Origin: an uncultured Clostridia bacterium
Lineage (GTDB): Bacteria > Bacillota > Clostridia > Christensenellales > Aristaeellaceae
Direction: 5' to 3'
NCBI GenBank assembly: GCA_937907055.1
Contig: CALCTW010000102.1
Location: 1 to 29,420 of the forward strand
DNA length: 29,420 nt
Below the pieces are notes generated by a model. The model searched no databases. It worked only from the letters and a program-made list of their open reading frames with translations, and had not been told where the DNA came from. Positions 6,391-14,930 of this stretch are shown in pieces. The stretch's first letter is position 1; each line of letters starts with the position of its first letter. A program made the position numbers and the translations under genes.

Positions 6391-7938
6391 TTGCTTTTTA
6401 CGAACGAGATCGCCAAAACATCCCCAATGATCCCGATCCGGGAGATCGTACAGAAACTGGGAATCGATGATAAATACGCCGATCCTTACGGAAGATATAA
6501 GGCGAAGATTACTTATGATTTCTATAATGATCATTCTACAGACGATCCGGGAAAGCTGATTGTGATCGGTTCCCTGGATCCTGCCTTTGAATGTACGGAC
6601 GCGCAGAACTGTGCCATCGGGATCGCGGATGCCATGACATGGGATGTGAACAAAAAGTGTTCTGTTGTTTTCTCCCAACCGGTATCCGGGCCTCTTTTTG
6701 ACGATGATCCGCAGATGATCGGAGAGGGTTTCTGTCAGCTGGTGCCGGACGATGAGATCACAACCCACTTTACCGGTGATCTGTACGCCTTTCTTGCCGC
6801 GGTAAAACTGATGTTTCTTATACCGGAAAAGCATGTTCTGAACGGCAATATGTTAAAGCTGGATTTTGAGCGTATGATGTACCGGGATCTTTCTCTGTTT
6901 GAAACAAGGAAGGACACGGAGTGGGCCGGAATCGCCAAGGAACGCTCAAAATGGTTGCATGATCTGTTCAGGATCCCGGCTGTGATCGATCTTCAATGCG
7001 CGTTTAATCTGGCAGAGGATCTGAATGAGCTGCGGTCGATGATCGCGAAGATCCGGATCGCTTTCAACGAAAACGGTGATCCGGTCACGATTGGCGAGCT
7101 GAAGGGTGAAGAACAGGTATGCGCCTTGCTGGCGGAAGCGTTCCGCCCCAATCTTGTTCAGACCATCGAGGGTTATCCTGCTTTTGTCCATGGTATATCC
7201 CTGCAGGGGACCGGTCTGTATGGCGGAAGTCTGCATACGTTAAAAGCTGCATTGGCATTGGATGATATCGTGATCACATCAGGCGGTTCACTGTCGGACG
7301 GAAGCCTCCAGCGGAATCTGGATATCCGCTTCCGGGCCGAGGATAATATCCGTCCCGCGCGGATCGCGATCGCCTTCAGCGTGAGCGCTCTGAAACAATA
7401 CGGTGGGATCGATACGGCACATCTTCTGAAAGCAGGCCAGCTTCAGGAGGCGTGCCGGAAGCTGATCGCGGAGATTGCGAAGTATAAGTCCATGTATGGT
7501 CAGAAGCCGCTGCTCTTTATTTCACGCAAGGCGGATGATGATCCCGGTGAACTTGACGAGATCACGGTAACGCTTCGCGAATCTCTGACAGACTATTGTT
7601 TTGTGGATACGATCACATTGGGAAGTCAGGGCGGCAGGGATGCGGCGCATCTTTTGTATGATCTTCTTCTAAAACACACCGCGTTCTACAAAAACCATCG
7701 ATTGACGGACAATATCAAAGATGATATTCTATCGATGATCTGTGATGAGACCGGTATAGAGAACGCGCAATTTGCTGAGGGAATGGATGAAAGGATCGAA
7801 CTTTTCCGCGGCACGATCGCGGAGAAGGATGTAGTTTTGTCGATTGTCCCGCTTTATGCCGGCGGAACCCGGCCTGAAGGCATCATCATGGGGATCGCAT
7901 TGTTATCAAGCGATATTATGCTGATATACCTGAAATGA
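6391..7938 (+). CDS. Degenerate formate-tetrahydrofolate ligase homologue (likely pseudoenzyme)
   Basis: The 515-residue protein aligns by eye along the FTHFS (Fhs) family, which makes 10-formyl-THF from formate, ATP and THF and is usually about 555 residues. Shared segments are YGRYKAKI (33-40), CQLVPDDEITTHFTGD (115-130, family form QVVPMEDINLHFTGD), LAEDLNELR, ENGDPVTIGELKGE, PNLVQTIEGYPAFVHG, and SALKQYGG. Key parts are lost. The ATP loop PTPAGEGKTT is replaced by DPAFECTDAQN at 63-73, the Gly-rich GIKGGAAGGG loop is deleted and replaced by DDDPQM, FANIAHGCNS becomes LQGTGLYGGS, and the C-terminal THF region is shortened. The reading frame is intact, so the protein seems retained. It starts at TTG with AGGAGG 6 bases upstream. 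Two more altered enzymes follow in the operon. Confidence 0.85.
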   Translation: MLFTNEIAKTSPMIPIREIVQKLGIDDKYADPYGRYKAKITYDFYNDHSTDDPGKLIVIGSLDPAFECTDAQNCAIGIADAMTWDVNKKCSVVFSQPVSGPLFDDDPQMIGEGFCQLVPDDEITTHFTGDLYAFLAAVKLMFLIPEKHVLNGNMLKLDFERMMYRDLSLFETRKDTEWAGIAKERSKWLHDLFRIPAVIDLQCAFNLAEDLNELRSMIAKIRIAFNENGDPVTIGELKGEEQVCALLAEAFRPNLVQTIEGYPAFVHGISLQGTGLYGGSLHTLKAALALDDIVITSGGSLSDGSLQRNLDIRFRAEDNIRPARIAIAFSVSALKQYGGIDTAHLLKAGQLQEACRKLIAEIAKYKSMYGQKPLLFISRKADDDPGELDEITVTLRESLTDYCFVDTITLGSQGGRDAAHLLYDLLLKHTAFYKNHRLTDNIKDDILSMICDETGIENAQFAEGMDERIELFRGTIAEKDVVLSIVPLYAGGTRPEGIIMGIALLSSDIMLIYLK

Positions 7939-7953
7939 TCAAAGGAGGAAAAC

Positions 7954-8901
7954 ATGAAATTCATTGCGATCAATGGCGGCGGTACGAAGACCGAAGCGAT
8001 TATTTTTGATGAGAAAGGCTGTGTGTCCGGTTTTGCGACCGGCGCGTCTTCCAGTGCAATCTCAAACGATATCAAACGTATGCGCGGTCATCTTTCCGCG
8101 CTGCTGGATACATTGATACCGATCGGACGTGAAACTGTTGATTGTGTTTACGCCGGTATCAGCGGCGCTGAGGAAAATGAGGCGCGCCACAATCAGGTGA
8201 AAGAGATGCTGAAGAGCTTTTTCCCCGGCTGTGAACAGGTTTATGTATCATCGGACGCGATGAACTCTTTCCGCGCCTGTATTCAGGAAGGAGACGGCGT
8301 TGTAGCCAACGTTTCTACCGGCAGCGCGGTTTTCTGTGTCAGGAATAATACGGTCAAGCAGGTCGGTGGCTGGGGCTATCTCTTCGGGGATGAAGGCAGT
8401 ACGTTTGATCTTGGCCGGCGCGCGATAATTGCTGCTCTGCGCGAGATCGACGGGCGCGGCAGCAAAACCCTGATCCGTTCCGAGATTGAGAGCAAACTCG
8501 GCAGACCGCTGAAGGATGAACTGCACGCGATCTATCAGGGCGGACGTACAAAGATCGCCTCCTTCGCGGAGTGCCTGCTGAAAGCAGCTGAGAAGAATGA
8601 CAGAGTTGCCTGTAATCAGCTTCGCGAAGCCGCGCGGGATATCGGCAACGCGATCATGACCGCCGGCGATCAGATCGATACTTCACTGAAGATCGTCGCT
8701 TTGGCCGGCGCGATGTGGAAAAACAAAACTTATTATAATGCTGTTGATGCTGAAGTGGGACGTCATGTGCAGCTGCTTGATCCTCGTATGCCCAAGGTAT
8801 TCGGCGCGGCTGTACAGGCGATGCTGTGCGTAGGAAAAAAAGCGGACAACGCTTTCCGGGATACATTCAGCAATTCTCTGAAGGCTGTTCAGAATGATTA
8901 A
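7954..8901 (+). CDS. N-acetylglucosamine kinase / BadF-BadG-like ATPase with Asn in the phosphate-1 motif
   Basis: The 315-residue ASKHA-fold protein resembles GlcNAc kinases and BadF/BadG ATPases, which phosphorylate amino sugars or couple ATP to other reactions. It has the phosphate-1 motif NGGGTKT (7-13), AGISGAE, SSDAMNSF, STGSAVF (phosphate-2 region, usually GTGS), and the well-kept GGWGYLFGDEGS typical of this group. The adenosine motif is weak (LAGAMWKN). In functional kinases phosphate-1 normally begins with Asp, which helps bind Mg-ATP; here it is Asn7. Activity may therefore be reduced or altered. The start is the ATG at 7954, with AAAGGAGG 5-8 bases before it, 15 bases after the FTHFS-like gene. 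The stop is TAA. Confidence 0.85.
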   Translation: MKFIAINGGGTKTEAIIFDEKGCVSGFATGASSSAISNDIKRMRGHLSALLDTLIPIGRETVDCVYAGISGAEENEARHNQVKEMLKSFFPGCEQVYVSSDAMNSFRACIQEGDGVVANVSTGSAVFCVRNNTVKQVGGWGYLFGDEGSTFDLGRRAIIAALREIDGRGSKTLIRSEIESKLGRPLKDELHAIYQGGRTKIASFAECLLKAAEKNDRVACNQLREAARDIGNAIMTAGDQIDTSLKIVALAGAMWKNKTYYNAVDAEVGRHVQLLDPRMPKVFGAAVQAMLCVGKKADNAFRDTFSNSLKAVQND

Positions 8902-8926
8902 TTCAAGTAACCGGAGGGATTGAACC

Positions 8927-9805
8927 ATGTTTGGACATCGTCATGACGGAAAACTGCTGAAAAAGATCGATCCGATCATTGCGCTGACCCCTTACATCAT
9001 GCCGATGCGCTGTGACGCGCAGGTCTTTTTGGATCTGAAATTCTCGTTTGATAAAATGAGCCGTTATATCACGGAAAAGAACGCGGAGGGGCATCATCTT
9101 TCTTTCATGATGATCATTATGGCTGCTTACGCCCGCGTTGTAAGTCAGATACCGGCAGTCAACCGTTTTATCGCGAACAAGCGGATCTATGCGCGTACGG
9201 AATTGACGGTCTCCTTTGCCTTGCTTCAGGATACAGGCGATGGTTCCATCAGTGAGAACACTGTTAAGATATGGTTCGATCCGACTGATACGATCTTTGA
9301 TGTGGAAAAGCGTGTTCAGAAGATCATCGACGAGGCGCGGAAGGTGGAAGCGGATAATTCCACAATGAAGGTGGCGAAGCTGCTTCTTCACCCGATCCTG
9401 GCTAATCCCATCGTCGCGCTTGCGCGCTTCCTTGATCGTTACGGATTGATGCCGAATTATATTCTGAATGCCAGTCCGTTCCATACCAGCCTTTTTGTCA
9501 CCAATGTTTCATCGATCGGTCTGCCTGCAGTCAAACACCATATATACAACTTCGGCACTACATCCGCGTTTCTTTCCATGGGTCTTCCGGAACGCAAGAC
9601 GAGCGTGAAGAACGGACAGACTGTGCGCGAGCGGTTTATGCCGATCGGCGTCACTGTTGACGAACGCATCGCGGAAGGCGCTGTATACGCGAAATTACAG
9701 CAGATGATGGTTTATTACACCGGTCATCCGGAGGAATTGGAACTTCCGCCTGAAAAAGTATATTTTGAAGAAAACAATGAATATCATTGCCCGAAGCCGG
9801 AGTAA
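8927..9805 (+). CDS. 2-oxoacid dehydrogenase E2-like acyltransferase domain lacking the catalytic His
   Basis: The 292-residue protein matches only the catalytic (CAT-fold) domain of dihydrolipoamide acyltransferases. No lipoyl or peripheral-subunit-binding domain is present. Recognisable parts are IMPMRCDAQVFLDL (24-37), LSFMMIIMAAYARVVSQIP (58-76), a TELTVSFALL strand (91-100), TNVSSIGLPAV (192-202), and FGTTSAFLSMG (209-219). The family active site DHRxxDG appears as D245-E-R-I-A-E-G251. The catalytic His is replaced by Glu246 and the Asp by Glu250, so normal acyl transfer is not expected. The start at 8927 follows CGGAGGG, 25 bases after the kinase-like gene. It is the third altered enzyme in this operon, which ends at the hairpin 9814-9846. 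The stop is TAA. Confidence 0.85.
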   Translation: MFGHRHDGKLLKKIDPIIALTPYIMPMRCDAQVFLDLKFSFDKMSRYITEKNAEGHHLSFMMIIMAAYARVVSQIPAVNRFIANKRIYARTELTVSFALLQDTGDGSISENTVKIWFDPTDTIFDVEKRVQKIIDEARKVEADNSTMKVAKLLLHPILANPIVALARFLDRYGLMPNYILNASPFHTSLFVTNVSSIGLPAVKHHIYNFGTTSAFLSMGLPERKTSVKNGQTVRERFMPIGVTVDERIAEGAVYAKLQQMMVYYTGHPEELELPPEKVYFEENNEYHCPKPE

Positions 9806-9813
9806 CGGAACGA

Positions 9814-9850
9814 CAAAAGCGCTTTGCTGTCAACAAAGCGCTTTTGTATT
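9814..9850 (+). terminator. Terminator after the E2-like gene
   Basis: CAAAAGCGCTTTG (9814-9826) pairs perfectly with CAAAGCGCTTTTG (9834-9846) across a 7-base loop, followed by TATTTTATTT. It lies between convergent genes and may also stop minus-strand transcription. Confidence 0.88.
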
Positions 9851-9885
9851 TTATTTCTGATCCGGAAGTGCGAACAGAAATGATC

Positions 9886-10329
9886 TTATGGTCGGTGTTG
9901 CCTGCGGCGGAACAGGATCAGTTCCGGATCAGCACCGTTGCAGCCGTATTCAGCGATTAGGATGAAGGAAGGATCGGCGATCACACCATAGCATCGATCT
10001 TGACCGGGAATCTCGATCTGATTGCCGAAATATACGTTGTTGTCCTTCAGGAATCGGACAGATGAACCGTTCGGAAGGGGATAGACCAGATTAACATACG
10101 CGCCGTTCAGCAGATACAGATCATTGACCTGAAGATCCGGGATGCCAAGACTGTTGATCGATTCGATCAGTTCCGCTTTCTCCCTGAGATAGGCTTCCGG
10201 GCCGTGCTCCAGAACCAGTTTCGCTGCGACGCAATCTCCGCCGAATGGATGACCGCCGCATTTTTCACAGCCTCCGCATTCGGAAAGACGCGGACAATCC
10301 CTGCAACAATCAGAACCGCAAAATGTCAT
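9886..10329 (-). CDS. Small Cys-rich protein of unknown function
   Basis: The 147-residue protein has eight Cys in its first 33 residues (positions 4, 8, 9, 12, 18, 21, 24, 33) with spacing suggesting a zinc or iron-sulphur site, similar in style to DUF3795-like proteins. A helical region follows at about 36-62, then a beta-rich C-terminus. No signal peptide or membrane segment is seen. The start is the ATG at 10329 with GAGGTGAT at 10335-10342. A candidate promoter and an inverted repeat lie just upstream. It is convergent with the E2-like gene and divergent from the LD-carboxypeptidase gene. The stop is TAA. Function cannot be assigned. Confidence 0.8.
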   Translation of the reverse strand: MTFCGSDCCRDCPRLSECGGCEKCGGHPFGGDCVAAKLVLEHGPEAYLREKAELIESINSLGIPDLQVNDLYLLNGAYVNLVYPLPNGSSVRFLKDNNVYFGNQIEIPGQDRCYGVIADPSFILIAEYGCNGADPELILFRRRQHRP

Positions 10330-10350
10330 TATTTATCACCTCGATTTATT

Positions 10351-10367
10351 ACTGATAAATCATCAGT
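10351..10367 (-). promoter_or_regulatory. Inverted repeat in the leader of the Cys-rich gene
   Basis: ACTGAT-AAATC-ATCAGT is a perfect 6-bp inverted repeat. It sits immediately downstream of a possible minus-strand promoter (TAGACA, 16 bases, TATAAA at 10372-10377). It could be an operator or a small leader hairpin. Confidence 0.4.
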
Positions 10368-10479
10368 CCGATTTATACTGTTATATTAACATATGTCTAT
10401 GAAGAAAGCAAACGACAGAAATATGACCAGAGAAGAGTTGTAAAAACTCCCGAATTATAAAAGCATAGGGTGAAATGAG

Positions 10480-10508
10480 TTGAAAAAGCCCCCATTCTTC
10501 TATATAAT
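10480..10508 (+). promoter_or_regulatory. Promoter of the LD-carboxypeptidase gene
   Basis: TTGAAA (10480-10485), 17 bases, TATAAT (10503-10508). It may also drive the following zinc-ribbon and MBL genes, since no terminator is visible between them. Confidence 0.82.
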
Positions 10509-10596
10509 AAACCTGCCTGTATCGATCATGCAGGATCTGTATTTCACTTCTGATATATGAATGTGTATTAATCTATGATTGCCTGGAGCGAATTCG

Positions 10597-11535
10597 ATGA
10601 CGATGAATAAACCGCGGCGGCTGAAAAAAGGAGATCTGGTCGCGATCACAGCGCCTTCAGGCGCGATCCGTGATCTTGAGACCGTCCCACGGTATAAACG
10701 TTTTTTTGAAGAACGCGGCTATCATGTCATTGTGGGGCAGAATTGCCTGACGCATACGGGCTATCTTTCAGCGGATGACAGGACACGTGCCGATGAGATC
10801 AACGCTTTTTTCCGTAATGATGAAGTGAAAGCCATCTTTTGCGCCCGCGGCGGATACGGAGCGGCCCGGATGCTGCAGTATCTGGATTATGAGCAGATCA
10901 AAAAGAATCCCAAGGTTTTCTTTGGCTTCTCTGATGTAACCGCGATACATACAGCCCTGAATCGTTATGCGTCGCTGGTGACCTTTCACGGGCCGAACGG
11001 AAACGTCAGCAGCGGAAAGCCTTTCTGCGATGAATCGGCTCAGAAAATGTTTTCAGCCGTGACAGGGAATGAACCGATCATTTTAAGCGCGTTTTCCGAA
11101 CAAAAAGCGCAGTGCCTTCGGGGTGGTATCGCAAGCGGGATCAGCTGCGGGGGAAACCTGTCACTGGTCGCTCACAGTCTCGGTACCGCTTATGAACCGG
11201 AATTTGACGGAAGGATCCTCTTTCTGGAGGATGTGAATGAAGAACCATACGCGATCGACCGGATGCTGACGCATCTGAAACAATACGGTGTTTTCCGGCG
11301 CGTGAGCGGTGTTGTGTTTGGCTATTTTACGCATTGTGTGAATCCTAATCCCGAATATGGTTTTGATCTCAGGCAGAGTATGCTGGAGGCTGTAGCCGAA
11401 ACAGATATTCCGGTGATGGCGGACATGCCGTTTGGTCATGAGCATCCCACACTGACGATTCCGATGGGAATGCAGTGCGTGTTGGACGCGAACCGGGAAA
11501 CAGTGATTTTTGACGGACCTGCCACAGAAGTATGA
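10597..11535 (+). CDS. LD-carboxypeptidase (peptidase family S66)
   Basis: S66 serine peptidases cleave the L-Lys/mDAP-D-Ala bond of muropeptide tetrapeptides in peptidoglycan recycling; MccF-like members cleave other amide bonds. The 312-residue protein has the family pattern. ITAPSG lies near the N-terminus and ARGGYGAARML is in the substrate region. The nucleophile is in FFGFSDVTAIH (Ser112), followed by FLEDVNEEPYAIDRML with Glu211 and GHEHPTLTIPMG with His281, completing the Ser-Glu-His triad. No signal peptide is seen, so it is cytosolic. The frame is open back to a TTG at 10579, but the ATG at 10597 is better placed 8 bases after GGAG. The stop is TGA. Confidence 0.93.
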   Translation: MTMNKPRRLKKGDLVAITAPSGAIRDLETVPRYKRFFEERGYHVIVGQNCLTHTGYLSADDRTRADEINAFFRNDEVKAIFCARGGYGAARMLQYLDYEQIKKNPKVFFGFSDVTAIHTALNRYASLVTFHGPNGNVSSGKPFCDESAQKMFSAVTGNEPIILSAFSEQKAQCLRGGIASGISCGGNLSLVAHSLGTAYEPEFDGRILFLEDVNEEPYAIDRMLTHLKQYGVFRRVSGVVFGYFTHCVNPNPEYGFDLRQSMLEAVAETDIPVMADMPFGHEHPTLTIPMGMQCVLDANRETVIFDGPATEV

Positions 11536-11601
11536 GCTGTCAGGCAGGATATATTGCCGGGATAATGATATTTTTCAGGAGTGTAAAGAGGTAAAAGCAT
11601 C

Positions 11602-13428
11602 ATGAAATGCCCCAGCTGCGGAAAATGGAACAGAGAATCGCTGCCTGCATGTTTTTATTGCGGTGCGGCTTTGAATACAGAGGATGCCGGTAAGGAGAAA
11701 GCTTGGCAGCAGGAGATCGAAAGAAGCGCCGGAGTTCCGAAGGCGCATATCCAGATCGACGAGCAGGGAAACAAGACTGCAAGTGAGGACAGCCGCGATA
11801 CACTGGCTCAGGAAATGCGGGATCTTCAGAAAAGAAAAGCACAGGGTGAAGCTGTACAGGCTGAATTGCGTATCGCGGGCATCGAGCAGGGATATGATGG
11901 CTCAAACCGCAACACACAGACACCGGAAGGCCGCCTGAATCCGTTTGTTGATAATCTTCCCGAGAAGACGGAAAAGGCGAATCAGGATGAGCGCCCGGCG
12001 AGAAGAGTGGAGATCGAACGCAAGGTCGACTATGACGATTACGGCGAAATGCTGAAACAGGAAGCCTACGAGTACAATGCTCAGCGGCTCACCCGTACAG
12101 GGAAGGTTCGCCGTACACGGCTCATGAGAAAGATCGCGGTGATCATGATCCTGCTGGCTGTGGCGGTGGTCGGTATTTATTTTCTGTGGACAGGTGTTTT
12201 GCAGAATCTGTTCCATTCGGCAAAAAAGAATACAATCGGGGATGTTGTGATCGGCAACAGTATTGATGAGGATGAAAAGGATATTACCAATACGGTATAT
12301 ATCAACGCGTCTGTTCTGGATGATATGCGTGCTCATACGATCATGATCCCGGCAGAAGAGGGGTCCAGCATCTGGATCCCGGAACTGCTGCAAAACTATG
12401 AAGTTGTCGGTGGATACGCGGTGATCGAGGTGGCGGATTATACCTGGTACGCAGATGAGGCTGGTGTAACGGCTGAAACTGTTAACGTAACGCTTAATCC
12501 GTATATTTCTACCAAGGCAGGCGAAAAGCGCCGGATGGGCGTCATTCAGTTTGAAGTGGATGTGCCCGCGGCTGAACTGCTGATGATCACACCGGATGTA
12601 TTGTATACAGAGGTGACCAGCGGACGTATAAACATCAAATTCCGCGTAGATGAGAACGCGACGGTTACTGTGAACGGAGAAAACTACACATCCTTCATTA
12701 ACGCGAATGAAAATGGTCTGGTGGACTTCTATACGGACATTCAGCCGATCGGCATCAATACCTTTGAGATCGTTGCCAATTGCCAGTACTATCGAGAAAA
12801 CAGGGTGACACTGACGGTATACCGCGCGCCTGTCTCGATCGATGTCCATCTGGATTCTACATTGTCTGATCGTTCGATCAACAAGAAGATGACGATCCGC
12901 GGTTCAACGGTCGCCGGCGCGAATATTATCGTTCTGACGCCGTATGAGAACATGGATCTGAGCAATATGGCATCGAAGGGTGAATTCAGCTTTGATGCTG
13001 TGTTTGAAACGATCGGAAACAACGAGATCCAGATCGAGGTGAGCATGAACGGTGTTGAGCCCACGATCTACACAAAGACCGTTTATTATCTGCCCCCGGC
13101 AACGGATTATTCCAAAATGGCCTGGTCGATGAACAAAGACTATGACTATTCCGATTATCTGAACCTGACGGAACTTCGTGTATCCAAAACACAGGTCTAT
13201 GTCTGTAAGGGCACCTTTACATAGATCATTTCCGATAGTCCGCAGCTTGCAATCATGGAATTAAAGGGTACTGAAGACGCCTCAGGCGGATCTCCCAGAA
13301 CCGTATTGCTGGAAAACCAGTCTACCGATACATGGGAGACAGGCGTTTATTATGAGGTCTATGCAGACGCGTATGGAACATACAACTCCATGCCGAGACT
13401 CTGCGCGCGTTACACTTACAGAAGATAA
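11602..13428 (+). CDS. Zinc-ribbon, single-pass membrane protein, read through an in-frame TAG
   Basis: Read with TAG as sense, this is a 608-residue protein ending at TAA. Residues 1-21 form a zinc ribbon (Cys3, Cys6, Cys17, Cys20). A charged cytosolic segment follows to about 170, then one membrane helix near 178-198 (IAVIMILLAVAVVGIYFLW). A long beta-rich extracytoplasmic region has Ig-like repeats (TVNGENYTSFIN, GSTVAGANIIVLTP). TAG is codon 541. The same frame then continues for 67 codons (IISDSPQLAIMELKG ... RYTYRR) with the composition of the preceding domain, before TAA. Stopping at TAG would leave an unexplained 200-base gap. Exact function is unknown; a membrane or envelope sensor is possible. 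It is followed after 27 bases by the MBL gene. Confidence 0.8.
13222..13224 (+). other. In-frame TAG codon read as sense (zinc-ribbon protein, residue 541)
   Basis: The context is ACA-TAG-ATC. The frame continues 67 codons to TAA at 13426-13428. Confidence 0.8.
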
Positions 13429-13455
13429 ACTGATTTGAAACAAAAAGGAGAGCGG

Positions 13456-14649
13456 ATGAACAAACCCTGCAGAAAAGGGATCCTGTTTGTGATCGTGATG
13501 ATCCTGATCCTGTTCAGTACCTTGTCAGCGCATGCTGCTGAAACAAATGAACAGGGGATCACTTTGTACGCGCTTAATGTCGGAAAAGCGGATTGTCTCT
13601 TTGTTTCCGCGGCCGGTCAGTGGTATATGGTCGATGCCGGATATGAATACAGTTATCCGCTGATTCGCACATTTATAGAAACCATGGATATCAGGCGGCT
13701 GGAGGCCGTGTTTGTTACGCATTGTGACAAGGACCATGTCGGCGGGCTTGCAAGCCTTGCGGGATCTGATGTCGAAATAGGCAGATGGTACGCGTCGTCC
13801 TGTTTTTATGATACGGGAAAGGATGGTCATCCTATGATCGCCGCGGCAGCAATCAGGGGTGAGGAAGTGACATGGCTCAATGCCAGCAATGTCATTGAGA
13901 ACGGAAATGTCGTGATCAATATTCTGGGGCCTTTAGAGACAAATTACAACAATGAGAATAATAATTCATTGGTGATGACCTTTCAGCACGGCACGGATCG
14001 GATCCTTTTGTGCGGTGATATGAAGGTCGAAGAAGAAGCATAGCTGATCATGCGGAATGTTATCCCGCCGTGCCAGGTGATCAAGATCGGACATCATGGA
14101 GACAACAATGCAACAACAGAAGCATTGATCAACTGTGTCCGGCCCAAAGCGGCAGTCATCTCTACCAGTTCCGTGGAGGAGCCTGATACACCGGCGAATT
14201 CGGTGCTGAGGACACTGATCAGACAGGGAGTTGACACTTATCTGACGCAGGATTATGAGATGGCGGTATGCGCGGCTGTGCTGTCGGGCGAGGTTTCGGT
14301 AACGGGGTACAAACCGGAGGGGATGCAACAGCTTCCGGAAGGGTTGATGATGACACTGGATGCCGAAAATGATCTGTTGACGATTTGGAATACCGGATCG
14401 GGTCAGGTGGAATTGAAAAATTGCTTTCTTTGCGCAACGAACAACGGACGGTATTATGAGATGCCGTATATCCTGCTAAGACCGCAGCAGAAATGTACAT
14501 TCGGAAGCAAGAAGACACCGGATGATCTGCACGCGGACTGTGTGATATCGAAAAAAAGGATATGGAACGCTTCAAAAGCGGACTGCGCTGTATTGATGGA
14601 TCAGTATGGCAGAAGGATCGGCATCGTGAGCAACGGAATCATACCGTGA
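13456..14649 (+). CDS. Secreted metallo-beta-lactamase-fold protein (ComEC-like domain) read through an in-frame TAG
   Basis: Read with TAG as sense, this is a 397-residue protein. Residues 1-28 are a signal peptide (KGILFVIVMILILFSTLSAHA). The MBL domain shows LNVGKADCLFV, VDAGYEY, the metal motif THCDKDHVGG (88-97), LCGDMKVEEEA and IKIGHHGDNN (210-219), in the order found in ComEC C-terminal and related extracellular MBL proteins. TAG is codon 196, between LCGDM and GHHG, so a stop there would split one metal site in two. Residues from about 290 resemble a lamin-tail-like beta domain (LTIWNTGSGQVELKNCFL). The start at 13456 follows AGGAG by 5 bases; the stop is TGA. The substrate is unknown; hydrolysis of phosphodiesters is possible. 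Confidence 0.88.
14041..14043 (+). other. In-frame TAG codon read as sense (MBL-fold protein, residue 196)
   Basis: The context is GCA-TAG-CTG. The conserved GHHG motif follows 16 residues later in the same frame. Confidence 0.9.
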
Positions 14650-14725
14650 TCGGCAGTTTAAAACGATAATGGTTCTGTATCCGCGGGTGTTTCAGGGGCA
14701 GAACAGTATAAATACAATGGTAAAC

Positions 14726-14754
14726 TTGACGGAAAAATGATTGTGTTGTATGAT
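14726..14754 (+). promoter_or_regulatory. Promoter of the aromatic amino acid operon
   Basis: TTGACG (14726-14731), 17 bases, TATGAT (14749-14754). It is followed by a leader of about 190 bases before pheA. Confidence 0.75.
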
Positions 14755-14777
14755 AATAAAGCAATTTTAGGAAAGGC

Positions 14778-14849
14778 ATGGAAGACGTTATGGCTGCATT
14801 CATCAACCGATTTTATTACCGTCAGAGCGGCCTTTCTGAGAATTGCTGA
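14778..14849 (+). CDS. Candidate leader peptide with Phe/Tyr codons
   Basis: A 23-codon ORF starts at ATG with AGGA 5 bases upstream and ends with TGA. It contains Phe8 and then Phe12-Tyr13-Tyr14 (TTT TAT TAC), which are the end products of the operon. A hairpin begins exactly at its stop codon (14847-14874), and a terminator-like hairpin follows at 14892-14926. Position and codon content suggest ribosome-mediated attenuation; the count of regulatory codons is modest, so this is inference. Confidence 0.5.
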   Translation: MEDVMAAFINRFYYRQSGLSENC

Positions 14850-14874
14850 TCGGACGGTTCCTTACCGTGGATCA
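14847..14874 (+). promoter_or_regulatory. Leader hairpin overlapping the leader-peptide stop codon
   Basis: TGATC-GG-ACGGT-TCCTT-ACCGT-G-GATCA forms a 10-bp stem with a small internal loop. It lies between the leader peptide and the terminator. Confidence 0.55.
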
Positions 14875-14891
14875 AAGTAAATGAAACAGAC

Positions 14892-14930
14892 GGCCCGCCA
14901 GTATCACGAGATGCAGCGGGCCTTTTATTA
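14892..14930 (+). terminator. Attenuator-like terminator upstream of pheA
   Basis: GGCCCGC (14892-14898) pairs with GCGGGCC (14916-14922), followed by TTTTATTAT. It lies inside the leader, upstream of pheA. GCGGCC at 14827-14832 could compete for the 5' arm with one bulge, a possible antiterminator. Confidence 0.65.
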
